Shown here: positions 1-6,191 of the stretch, one piece after another
Layout of the letters: every line of letters starts with the position of its first letter
Numbering within the stretch: the first letter of the stretch is position 1
From: an uncultured Verrucomicrobiota bacterium
Lineage (GTDB): Bacteria; Verrucomicrobiota; Verrucomicrobiia; Limisphaerales; UBA1096
Reading direction: 5' to 3'
Assembly: GCA_913050205.1 (NCBI GenBank)
Contig: CAJXAU010000033.1
Coordinates: 1-9,565 of the forward strand
Length of the DNA: 9,565 bases
The notes under the pieces: model-generated
The model's database searches: none
What the model saw: only the letters and a program-made list of their open reading frames with translations
Told to the model about the DNA's origin: nothing
Position numbers and translations under genes: made by a program

Positions 1-131
1 AATCACGCGCAAATCGTCATAAGAAGCGTACCTGGCAGAAATAATCTGTCAGGCTAACGCCGCCGCCGCTCCGGCTGCCGGCTCGGGTATTCCACCTTGT
101 TTGTCTTGGCCGGGCGTGGAGTGTCGAGCGC

Positions 132-1970
132 GTGCCCCCTCCCGTGAAAAGCGGCCTACATACGAAACTCACAATCGGGTTCGCCCTGCTCTGGGCCGGA
201 GTCGGTTGCGCCACTGTGCCGCAAGCGGCACCGCCTCCCGGTGTGCCCTCCGGCATTGAGGGATTAAACCTCGAGGAACTCGAAGAACCGAAGGACAAGG
301 CATTCCGCTCGCGGGTCGAGGGGCTTACCCACTATCTCACCAGTCGCAGTTTTGAGTTTCGCGGAAAACCAAGCGACTCCCTCAAGCACCTCGAGGCCGC
401 CGCCAAGGCCGATCCCGAGCAGGAATCGGTCGTCATCCTGACCGCGCGGCGTTATCTCCAAAAGAAAAAGAGCGACAAGGCGATCGAGGTGCTGCGGCTT
501 GGCCAAGCAGCCAATCCCGACTCCGTCGCCACCCACGAATGGCTTGGCCTCGCCTACCAACAGGCCAACCAAATGGACGAAGCCATCGCGGCATTTGAAA
601 CAGCCGTGGCACAAGGCCAGCCGACGCTGATTTCCATTCGCGGTCTGACCAAGCTCCACTCTGCGGCCAAGCGCTTTGATGAGGCCTTCAAGGTGCTAGA
701 CACCGCATTAGCCAAGGACAAGCCGCAGCCGGAATTCTGGATCGGCATCGCCGACCTTTACCGCGATACCGGCCTCGCCGCTAAATCCAAGATCAGCGAC
801 ATCAAGACCGGCATCATCGCTGCGCTCGACAAAGCCGATGCACTCAAGCCGGAAAGTCCGCTGATGATCCATCGATTGGCCGACTACTACAAGCTATGGG
901 GCGAAAATGAGAAGGCCATCCGCCTGTTCGTCTCGCTCATCGAGTTGAGCCCGAGCCTCATCGGGGTACGCGAACAACTCGCCGAGCTTTATCTCCGCGA
1001 GGAAAAAACCGAGGACGCCACCAAGCAACTCGAGGCCATCCTCCGCTCCCGCCCCACCAACGAACGCGCCCTATTTGTCCTCGGCGGTATCAAGCGGGAT
1101 CTCGACAAACTCGACGAGGCGGCGGCTCATTTCGAAACCGTACTGAAAATCAACCCGAAGTTTGAGCCGGCCTATTACGAACTGGCCAGCGTGCAGCTTT
1201 TTCAGGACACCCCAAAAAAAACACTCGAAACACTCGAGAAAGCCGACAAGCAGTTTAAGGCCAAGTTCATCAACCGGTTTTATGCCGGCTTGGCTCACAG
1301 CTCGTTGCACCAATTTCCCAACGCCATCGAAAACCTGCTCGAAGCCGAGGAACTCGCGCAGGCCGGTGAACAAAATCGGCTGACTCACTTTTTCTATTTT
1401 CAACTCGGTGCCGCCTACGAGCGCAACCGCCAGTACGACACCGCAGCGAAGATTTTCAACAAGGCCATCGAGATGTCGCCGGAGTATCACAACGCGATGA
1501 ATTACCTCGGCTACATGTGGGCGGACATCAATCGCAACCTCGACGAGGCCTCCACACTGATCATCAAGGCCAACGAACTCGAACCGGACAACGCCGCCTA
1601 TGTCGACAGCCTCGGCTGGCTCTACTTTCGACAGGGCAAATTCGACGAGGCACTCACCGAGTTGCTGCGAGCCGCCGAGCTGACCAAGGACGAACCGGAC
1701 TCAACCATCTTCGAGCACATCGGCGACGCGCACCAAGCGCTTGGCCAAGCGGATGAAGCCAAAGCGGCCTGGCAGCGTGCCAATGAGTTGCTGGACGTCC
1801 AGTTGAACAAAGCCAAGGCGCCAGACGCCTACCTTTTCGAGCAGCTTGGCAATGTCCACCACAAACTTGGCCAAGCGGACAAGGCCAGAGATGCGTGGCA
1901 ACGCTCCTACGAGATCACGCCGAACGAGTCGCTCCGCAAGAAACTGAACCCTACCAAAAAGGAGGGTTGA
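132..1970 (+). CDS. TPR-repeat lipoprotein, probably outer-membrane/periplasmic scaffold
   Basis: Tetratricopeptide-repeat protein of about 612 residues, a fold used for protein-protein binding; partner unknown. The N-terminus has a basic stretch, a hydrophobic core (TIGFALLWAGVG) and a Cys at residue 26 followed by ATVPQAAPPP, which looks like a lipobox with a weak -3 residue and a Pro-rich linker. TPR-like helices run from about residue 85 to the end. The C-terminal part (NYLGYMWAD, DSLGWLYFRQGKFDEAL, EHIGD) is the form usual in bacterial long-TPR proteins. The start is GTG: GGAG at 118-121 sits 10 nt before GTG 132, while GTG 144 (MKSGLHTK) gives a more ordinary signal peptide; no ATG fits. 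First gene of a three-gene run; its TGA overlaps the next ATG. The last two TPRs are a diverged tandem pair, each carrying the window's iterated palindrome. TPR identity is secure, precise function is not. Confidence 0.88.
   Translation: MPPPVKSGLHTKLTIGFALLWAGVGCATVPQAAPPPGVPSGIEGLNLEELEEPKDKAFRSRVEGLTHYLTSRSFEFRGKPSDSLKHLEAAAKADPEQESVVILTARRYLQKKKSDKAIEVLRLGQAANPDSVATHEWLGLAYQQANQMDEAIAAFETAVAQGQPTLISIRGLTKLHSAAKRFDEAFKVLDTALAKDKPQPEFWIGIADLYRDTGLAAKSKISDIKTGIIAALDKADALKPESPLMIHRLADYYKLWGENEKAIRLFVSLIELSPSLIGVREQLAELYLREEKTEDATKQLEAILRSRPTNERALFVLGGIKRDLDKLDEAAAHFETVLKINPKFEPAYYELASVQLFQDTPKKTLETLEKADKQFKAKFINRFYAGLAHSSLHQFPNAIENLLEAEELAQAGEQNRLTHFFYFQLGAAYERNRQYDTAAKIFNKAIEMSPEYHNAMNYLGYMWADINRNLDEASTLIIKANELEPDNAAYVDSLGWLYFRQGKFDEALTELLRAAELTKDEPDSTIFEHIGDAHQALGQADEAKAAWQRANELLDVQLNKAKAPDAYLFEQLGNVHHKLGQADKARDAWQRSYEITPNESLRKKLNPTKKEG
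497..508. repeat. Iterated palindrome GCTTGGCCAAGC, copy 1
   Basis: Exact 12-base palindrome in the TPR lipoprotein gene, read in the frame giving Leu-Gly-Gln-Ala. Confidence 0.85.
1733..1750. repeat. Iterated palindrome copy 2, in an 18-base composite
   Basis: CCAAGCGCTTGGCCAAGC. The full palindrome is 1739-1750; the reverse-order palindrome CCAAGCGCTTGG is 1733-1744. It is in the penultimate TPR, frame Leu-Gly-Gln-Ala. It is the exact reverse complement of the 18-mer at 5350-5367. Confidence 0.85.
1866..1876. repeat. Iterated palindrome copy 3 (11 of 12 bases)
   Basis: CTTGGCCAAGC; the preceding base is A instead of G. It is in the last TPR, one 126-base unit after copy 2, frame Leu-Gly-Gln-Ala. 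Confidence 0.8.
1959..1965 (+). promoter_or_regulatory. Shine-Dalgarno AAGGAGG for the DUF2203 gene
   Basis: AAGGAGG lies within the last codons of the TPR gene (encoding K-E-G) and 4 nt before ATG 1970, which overlaps the TGA stop by one base. It fixes the DUF2203 start and points to translational coupling of the two genes. Confidence 0.85.
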
Positions 1971-2353
1971 TGCCGTACCGCTACAAAAAGCACTACACTC
2001 TGGCCGAGGCCAGAGCCATGCTACCGAAGATCACCGAGTGGCTGGAAGATCTCACCCGCCTGCGGGAGGAACACGAGAAACTCAGCCAACGCGTATCCAA
2101 TCTCGTCAGCGCCCAGTCGGATGTCGGGGGCGAATCCGTCAATAACAGCCTCAAGGTACTCTTTGCCATGCAGGCGATCTACGAGGCGTTTAAAAAGCAC
2201 GACATTCAATTGAAGGATTCCGAGCGCGGTCTCATCGATTTTCCCTCACGCCGAGGCACACGCGAGGTCTTTCTTTGCTGGGAAAAAGGTGAGGAAGACA
2301 TCGCCCACTGGCACGAACTCGACGCTGGCTATGACGGACGAGAGCCGTTATAG
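1970..2353 (+). CDS. DUF2203 family protein
   Basis: Cytoplasmic protein of 127 residues with no signal peptide or membrane segment. It matches the DUF2203 pattern from memory: an N-terminal YTLAEARAMLP segment, a charged helical middle that could form a coiled coil (about residues 15-45), then the family's end with KDSERGLIDFP, REVFLCWEKGEEDIAHWHELDAGY and a final GREPL. Length is normal for the family. No biochemical function is established that I know of. An in-frame stretch runs upstream to 1895 inside the TPR gene, but ATG 1970 has a strong Shine-Dalgarno and starts just before the first family motif, so it is chosen. The one-base overlap with the TPR gene implies an operon. Confidence 0.9.
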   Translation: MPYRYKKHYTLAEARAMLPKITEWLEDLTRLREEHEKLSQRVSNLVSAQSDVGGESVNNSLKVLFAMQAIYEAFKKHDIQLKDSERGLIDFPSRRGTREVFLCWEKGEEDIAHWHELDAGYDGREPL

Positions 2354-2365
2354 TCGCAAGCAGAA

Positions 2366-2785
2366 ATGAGTCAAAAATCGAAAACGCCGGCGGAAATGCG
2401 CCATGTCAAAAAGCTTCGCATCCATCGCCTGAGTGGCGCGTGGATATTTCTAATCGACAACTTTTTCTTTGTCGGCAATGCCATGACCGCCGGACTCGCA
2501 ACGCCGATTACCTGTGCCCTCGCCTTCCTTACCGGCGGCGTCGGTGTTTTTCTCATTCAAAAACTGCTTAACAAGGATTCCTTCGGACAGGCGTTTTTGA
2601 GAGGACTGATCGCCGGAGTGCTCGCCGGCATTCCGATCAGTATCGCCGGCACAGTTTACGGTGGATGGGTGCTCGCGATGGCGGGTCTAAAAAAAGAAGA
2701 CCTCCCCGAGTCACAGCCACCGGTTGAGGTTCAGGCAACAGTCGAGGATTCCGAAGACCAGCAGGCCAACAAGGCATCCCATTGA
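2366..2785 (+). CDS. Small membrane protein of unknown function
   Basis: I do not recognise this 139-residue protein. It has a basic N-terminus (HVKKLRIHR, residues 13-21), a short hydrophobic patch (GAWIFLIDNFFFVG, about 24-37), and two likely membrane helices at about 44-64 and 81-107, both rich in Gly and Ala. The tail from about 110 is soluble and acidic (EDLPES, VEDSEDQ). It begins 12 nt after the DUF2203 stop, so is probably cotranscribed. The Shine-Dalgarno is weak; ATG 2396 (MRHVKK) is a possible alternative start. Its last 55 bases, coding for residues 122-139 and the stop, overlap the 3' end of coaE on the other strand. Hydrophobicity and operon position support a real gene. Confidence 0.72.
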   Translation: MSQKSKTPAEMRHVKKLRIHRLSGAWIFLIDNFFFVGNAMTAGLATPITCALAFLTGGVGVFLIQKLLNKDSFGQAFLRGLIAGVLAGIPISIAGTVYGGWVLAMAGLKKEDLPESQPPVEVQATVEDSEDQQANKASH

Positions 2786-3348
2786 TCCGCGTGCGCTTCA
2801 AGGGAACCTTCGGTCCAAACCACGTGGTCGGCCCGTGTTATTTTTTCCCGGACTGGTAACTGCGCGGCGATTCTCCGGTCAATCTCCTCGTCGCTCCAAT
2901 CACGTTGGCGGAGACGTTCCCGCTGAGTTTCAGGTGAACAGGCCACACAAACAATTTTGTCAAACGCCTCCTCGCAACCGGTCTCATAAAGCAGAGGGAT
3001 CATCGCCACCCCGATCGACTCACCCCTCTCCGCCCAGCTTGTCAGGCTACTCTGCCACGTCTCGCGGATACGAGGATGCAAAATACCCTCCAGTTTTTTA
3101 CGGGACACGTCATCCCCGAAAACCAGACTCGCAACGCGCTCCCGATCGAGAGCGCCATTAGACTGCAACACGCCCGTACCGAAAGCCTCTACAATTGCCA
3201 GCAGTGCCGGTTGGCCCGGCTCGACCAGTACACGGGCGATTTCGTCGGAATCGGATATTTTCGCACCGCGACTGGCCAACAACTTTGCTGCAGTGGACTT
3301 GCCCATCCCGATGCCGCCGGTTAGACCCAATCGAATCATCGCCGCCAT
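2731..3348 (-). CDS. coaE: Dephospho-CoA kinase
   Basis: Catalyses the last step of coenzyme A synthesis, ATP-dependent phosphorylation of the 3'-hydroxyl of dephospho-CoA, in the cytoplasm. The 205 residues match CoaE length. The P-loop GGIGMGKST is at residues 11-19, followed by ISDSDEIAR (31-39), the usual acidic motif, with Ser in place of the usual Ala of DAD. Further on are LHPRIR, PLLYETG in place of the common PLLFE, and an Arg-rich lid region (RQRDWSDEEIDRRIAAQ). ATG 3348 is preferred over the internal Met4 because AAGGAGG lies 7 nt upstream of it. It overlaps the stop of the upstream DHODH-like gene by one base, so the two are probably translationally coupled. The 3' end overlaps the convergent membrane protein gene by 55 bases. 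Confidence 0.95.
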   Translation of the reverse strand: MAAMIRLGLTGGIGMGKSTAAKLLASRGAKISDSDEIARVLVEPGQPALLAIVEAFGTGVLQSNGALDRERVASLVFGDDVSRKKLEGILHPRIRETWQSSLTSWAERGESIGVAMIPLLYETGCEEAFDKIVCVACSPETQRERLRQRDWSDEEIDRRIAAQLPVREKITRADHVVWTEGSLEAHADQWDALLACWSSESSTVA

Positions 3349-4376
3349 TAAAAACCCTCCTTCCGAATGGCCAAGCCCAAACCGGGGTCAAGCATTGCCG
3401 CGGTGGCAAACTGTACTGCCTCACAACCCAAGCCAAGCGCTTGGCTGACGTCCGCCGCCTGGCCAAGACCACCCACACCAATCAGGCGCACCGGGCGACC
3501 GCTCTCTCGAATGAAGCCGGCAAACCAAGCCAACTGCTCGAAAACCAACCCGCGAATTGCCTCGCCACCGATGCCCCGACACCGTCCCTCAAACAGCAAC
3601 TCACCGTGGGCATTACGCACGCGCGTCGACACCCCGTTGACCATGACCAACGCGTCGATATGCGGGGCCACCGCCTCAAAAAATGCCCGCGCGCGCTCCT
3701 TATCTGTGAAATGCCCCACCTTAAGAAGGAGCGGTTTTTTCGGCACCGCCTCCCGCAGTCGAGCAGCCACGATACCGGCATCGGTGGCATTCAAAAACAA
3801 CTGCCCGTCCACGCTGCTCACGTTGGGACAACTGAAGTTGGCCTCAACCCCGTCCGCGCCGCTGTCCACTGCCCAACGGGCACACCGAGCATAGTCCGCT
3901 GCCACGTCGTCAATTGAGTCATCCGGCCCCGGTGTCGCCACCACGGAGACGCTGAGAAATTTGCCCTTGGCCAAGCGCGACCGCGTTGCTGTGACGTCGT
4001 CCTGCCAAAAACGAGGCGGCTTCGACGGCATGCCAAACGAGATTGCCCAACTTCCCTCCATTGCCGTGGTCGTATCGACCTCCTCCGGTAACGCCTTCCC
4101 GCTTGGCCAAGCAATCGGCTGCAGGTTGGGCAAACCGTACGATTCGCGTTCCCGGGCGCGTACGGTTTTGTAGGTCAGGATGTCAAAGCCAAGCGAGGCG
4201 TAATACAGCAGCCACCGTCCGTTGAGCAGCGGCCCGGCCGCAATACCGAGCGGCGAGTCCACCGGTTGACCGCAGTACGTCCAGTCACCGTCAACTGCCG
4301 GCACATCGCCCACAACAGGCTCTGGCGCATGGTCAAAGTTCCACGCGTAGTCTTTCCTGATGTCGTATCGATCCAT
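3348..4376 (-). CDS. Dihydroorotate dehydrogenase-like FMN flavoenzyme
   Basis: A 342-residue (beta/alpha)8 flavoenzyme of the dihydroorotate dehydrogenase family, which oxidises dihydroorotate to orotate in pyrimidine synthesis. Visible motifs: SPLGIAAGPLLNG (41-53), YKTV (69-72), NFSCPNV (180-186) with Cys183 where class 1 enzymes carry the catalytic Cys (class 2 uses Ser), Lys219 in LLLKVGHFTD, VMVNG (244-248), and the phosphate-binding GVGGL (300-304). It is longer than typical class 1 enzymes, with an N-terminal extension and an unusual middle (residues 80-140). NGVSTR replaces the NTT-type motif common in true PyrD. The substrate is therefore not certain; I leave the symbol empty. The start ATG 4376 is chosen from the reading frame and conserved beginning; I see no strong Shine-Dalgarno. 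No N-terminal membrane helix as in class 2. Confidence 0.85.
   Translation of the reverse strand: MDRYDIRKDYAWNFDHAPEPVVGDVPAVDGDWTYCGQPVDSPLGIAAGPLLNGRWLLYYASLGFDILTYKTVRARERESYGLPNLQPIAWPSGKALPEEVDTTTAMEGSWAISFGMPSKPPRFWQDDVTATRSRLAKGKFLSVSVVATPGPDDSIDDVAADYARCARWAVDSGADGVEANFSCPNVSSVDGQLFLNATDAGIVAARLREAVPKKPLLLKVGHFTDKERARAFFEAVAPHIDALVMVNGVSTRVRNAHGELLFEGRCRGIGGEAIRGLVFEQLAWFAGFIRESGRPVRLIGVGGLGQAADVSQALGLGCEAVQFATAAMLDPGLGLAIRKEGF
3356..3362 (-). promoter_or_regulatory. Shine-Dalgarno AAGGAGG for coaE
   Basis: On the minus strand AAGGAGG lies within the K-E-G codons near the end of the DHODH-like gene, 7 nt before the coaE ATG at 3348. The junction reads TAATG, sharing one base between stop and start. 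It decides the coaE start. Confidence 0.85.
3431..3446. repeat. Reverse-order palindrome AGCCAAGCGCTTGGCT
   Basis: A perfect 16-base palindrome built from the same half-sites in opposite order (CCAAGC then GCTTGG, core 3433-3444), inside the DHODH-like gene, where the minus strand encodes SQALGLG. Confidence 0.7.
3966..3976. repeat. Iterated palindrome copy 4 (11 of 12 bases)
   Basis: CTTGGCCAAGC preceded by C instead of G; in the DHODH-like gene, minus-strand frame Leu-Ala-Lys. Confidence 0.8.
4101..4112. repeat. Iterated palindrome GCTTGGCCAAGC, copy 5
   Basis: Exact 12-mer in the DHODH-like gene, minus-strand frame Ala-Trp-Pro-Ser, inside the segment that is unusual for the family. Confidence 0.85.
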
Positions 4377-4401
4377 ACAATCGAACCCAGCGCAGGCAGG
4401 A

Positions 4402-4430
4402 TTAACAAAAGTGAATCGTTAGGCGATACT
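4402..4430 (+). promoter_or_regulatory. Candidate sigma-70-type promoter for the FAD oxidoreductase gene
   Basis: TTAACA (4402-4407) and GATACT (4425-4430) are separated by exactly 17 nt, matching the -35 and -10 consensus at 5 of 6 and 4 of 6 positions. It lies in the 81-base divergent gap and would start transcription near 4437, leaving a leader of about 20 nt before ATG 4458. I found no equally good promoter on the minus strand for the DHODH-like gene. Consensus match only. Confidence 0.45.
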
Positions 4431-4457
4431 GAACATCTCAGCCACACGCTCAAGAGG

Positions 4458-6191
4458 ATGAGTTTTCAACAAAATCGAATCAACCGCCGCGAGAGTCTGG
4501 CCAAGGTGGGACTCGGCGTGCCCGCATTTTCCATGGGGCTGACCGGCTGCCGCACGCTCAATAAATCGGCAAGGGAATTGAAGGCAGACTTTGTCGTGAT
4601 CGGCGGCGGCCTTGGAGGATGCGCCTCCGCGCTCTCCGCGCTTCGATCCGGGTTGAGCGTCATCATGACCGAGGAAACGGATTGGATTGGCGGTCAACTT
4701 ACGTCGCAAGGTGTCCCTCCGGATGAGCACAAGTGGATCGAGAGTTTCGGCTGCACACGCACGTATCGGGAACTGCGGAACGCCATTCGCAATTACTACA
4801 AAAAAAATTACCCACTTACACCAGCAGCGAGAGATCGCAAAAACCTGAACCCCGGAAGCGGTTCCGTATCCCGGTTATGCCACGAACCACGTGTGGCCCT
4901 GGCTTGTCTCGAGGCCATGCTGAGACCGTTCGTTGCATCTGGCAAACTGACGTTACTGAAGGAAACCATTCCCACGGCAGTCGAAACCGACAACGACGAA
5001 ATCAAATCAGTCGAGGTGATGGATCTCAGGAAAAACGCCCACTTGGTTCTGCACGGTCGTTTTTTTGCCGATGCAACGGAGTTGGGAGACCTGTTGCCTT
5101 TGGCCCAGTGCGAACACGTAGTTGGCACTGAGGGTAAACGTACCACGGGTGAACTGCACATGCCGGAGAACGCCTCACCGGAAAACCAACAGGCGTTCAC
5201 CATGTGCTTCGCCGTTGACCACGCTGAAGGCGAAAATCACACCATCGACAAGCCAAGCGAATACGATTTTTGGAAAGCGTTCGTGCCCGACATCACTCCC
5301 CCTTGGCCGGGGAGGCTGCTCGATTTCACCTACACGCACCCATCCAGCGGCTTGGCCAAGCGCTTGGGCTTCAACCCCACCGGCCCGCATAAACTCGGGA
5401 TCATCAATCTTTGGACGTATCGGCGAATTGTTGCCGCCAAAAACTTCATGCCACATAGCGGGTTGAGGGATGTCAGCCTGATCAACTGGCCACAGAACGA
5501 TTATCTATTGGGCAACCTTGTCGATGTCACTGCTGCAGAACGACAACGCCACATCGATCGCTCGAAACAGTTGAGTCTGTCACTGCTTTACTGGCTGCAA
5601 ACCGAGGCGCCGCGAGACGACGGCGGTCGGGGCTGGCCGGGACTGAGATTGCGAAATGATGTCATGGGGACCGACGATGGGATGGCCAAGTTCCCTTACG
5701 TTAGGGAATCCCGCCGAATCAAGTCTCTATCCACTATCCTTGAGCAGCATTGCGGCGTGGAAAACCGGATGAAGGTTTTAGGGTTGAAGAACAGCAAAGG
5801 ATTGCGGGCCAAACGCTATCCGGACTCGGTCGGCATCGGGCATTATCAAATCGACCTTCACCCGAGTACTGGGGGCGACAATTATATCGACTTCGCAGCC
5901 CTTCCGTTTGAGATCCCCCTCGGGGCACTTATCCCCCGTCGGTTAAAAAACCTCATCCCGGCATCAAAAAACATCGGCACGACACACGTAACCAATGGCT
6001 GCTACCGACTGCATCCGGTTGAATGGAACATCGGTGAGGTCGCCGGCATTTTAGCCAGCGAATCCATCGCCCAAGCCACAACACCCGAACATTTTTATCG
6101 GAGCAAAAAACAGTTGGCCGATTTCCAAAACACCCTCATCAAGCGGGGCGTTGAAATCCGGTGGCCGGAGAATTTTGAGACCGCTTCTTAA
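4458..6191 (+). CDS. Exported FAD-dependent oxidoreductase (FAD_oxidored type), Tat lipoprotein
   Basis: About 577 residues. The N-terminus reads NRRESLAKVGLG then a hydrophobic stretch ending LTGC (Cys31): a twin-arginine signal with a lipobox, so it is probably folded with FAD in the cytoplasm, exported by Tat and lipid-anchored. The mature protein opens with a Rossmann FAD motif, DFVVIGGGLGGCASA (GxGxxG at 49-54), then ETDWIGGQLTSQG. The end, NIGTTHVTNGCYRLHPVEWNIGEVAG, is the usual FAD-closing segment of this family, which is frequent in Verrucomicrobia and Planctomycetes and often mislabelled xanthan lyase. Substrate unknown. The frame is open upstream to 4266, but that lies antisense to the DHODH-like gene; ATG 4458 gives the signal peptide. 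AGAGG directly abuts this ATG, too close for a normal Shine-Dalgarno. The stop shares TTAA with the convergent gene. Confidence 0.87.
   Translation: MSFQQNRINRRESLAKVGLGVPAFSMGLTGCRTLNKSARELKADFVVIGGGLGGCASALSALRSGLSVIMTEETDWIGGQLTSQGVPPDEHKWIESFGCTRTYRELRNAIRNYYKKNYPLTPAARDRKNLNPGSGSVSRLCHEPRVALACLEAMLRPFVASGKLTLLKETIPTAVETDNDEIKSVEVMDLRKNAHLVLHGRFFADATELGDLLPLAQCEHVVGTEGKRTTGELHMPENASPENQQAFTMCFAVDHAEGENHTIDKPSEYDFWKAFVPDITPPWPGRLLDFTYTHPSSGLAKRLGFNPTGPHKLGIINLWTYRRIVAAKNFMPHSGLRDVSLINWPQNDYLLGNLVDVTAAERQRHIDRSKQLSLSLLYWLQTEAPRDDGGRGWPGLRLRNDVMGTDDGMAKFPYVRESRRIKSLSTILEQHCGVENRMKVLGLKNSKGLRAKRYPDSVGIGHYQIDLHPSTGGDNYIDFAALPFEIPLGALIPRRLKNLIPASKNIGTTHVTNGCYRLHPVEWNIGEVAGILASESIAQATTPEHFYRSKKQLADFQNTLIKRGVEIRWPENFETAS
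5350..5367. repeat. Iterated palindrome copy 6, in an 18-base composite
   Basis: GCTTGGCCAAGCGCTTGG. Full palindrome 5350-5361, reverse-order palindrome 5356-5367. In the FAD oxidoreductase gene, frame Gly-Leu-Ala-Lys-Arg-Leu-Gly. Exact inverted copy of 1733-1750. Confidence 0.85.

Noticed and set aside
3..44. Possible C-terminus of an upstream plus-strand gene (basic peptide ending KKRTWQK, stop TAA 42-44)
   Set aside because: Only 13 codons are visible, too few to tell from a chance open frame; the other two frames also stop early.
59..87. GC-rich stretch with CCGG/GCCGGC elements as a terminator
   Set aside because: Only imperfect short stems and no following T-run.
1895..1969. Upstream extension of the DUF2203 frame
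   Set aside because: Lies inside the TPR gene; the strong Shine-Dalgarno and the family's own beginning support ATG 1970.
2724..3161. Plus-strand open frame of 145 codons over coaE
   Set aside because: Shadow of coaE: very rich in Arg, Pro and Ser with no recognisable motif.
3195..3917. Long plus-strand open frame of 240 codons
   Set aside because: It lies antisense to coaE and the DHODH-like gene, has a composition typical of the reverse of GC-rich coding DNA, and shows no domain.
4266..4457. Upstream extension of the FAD oxidoreductase frame
   Set aside because: It runs antisense through the start of the DHODH-like gene, encodes no conserved segment, and would bury the Tat signal peptide in the interior.
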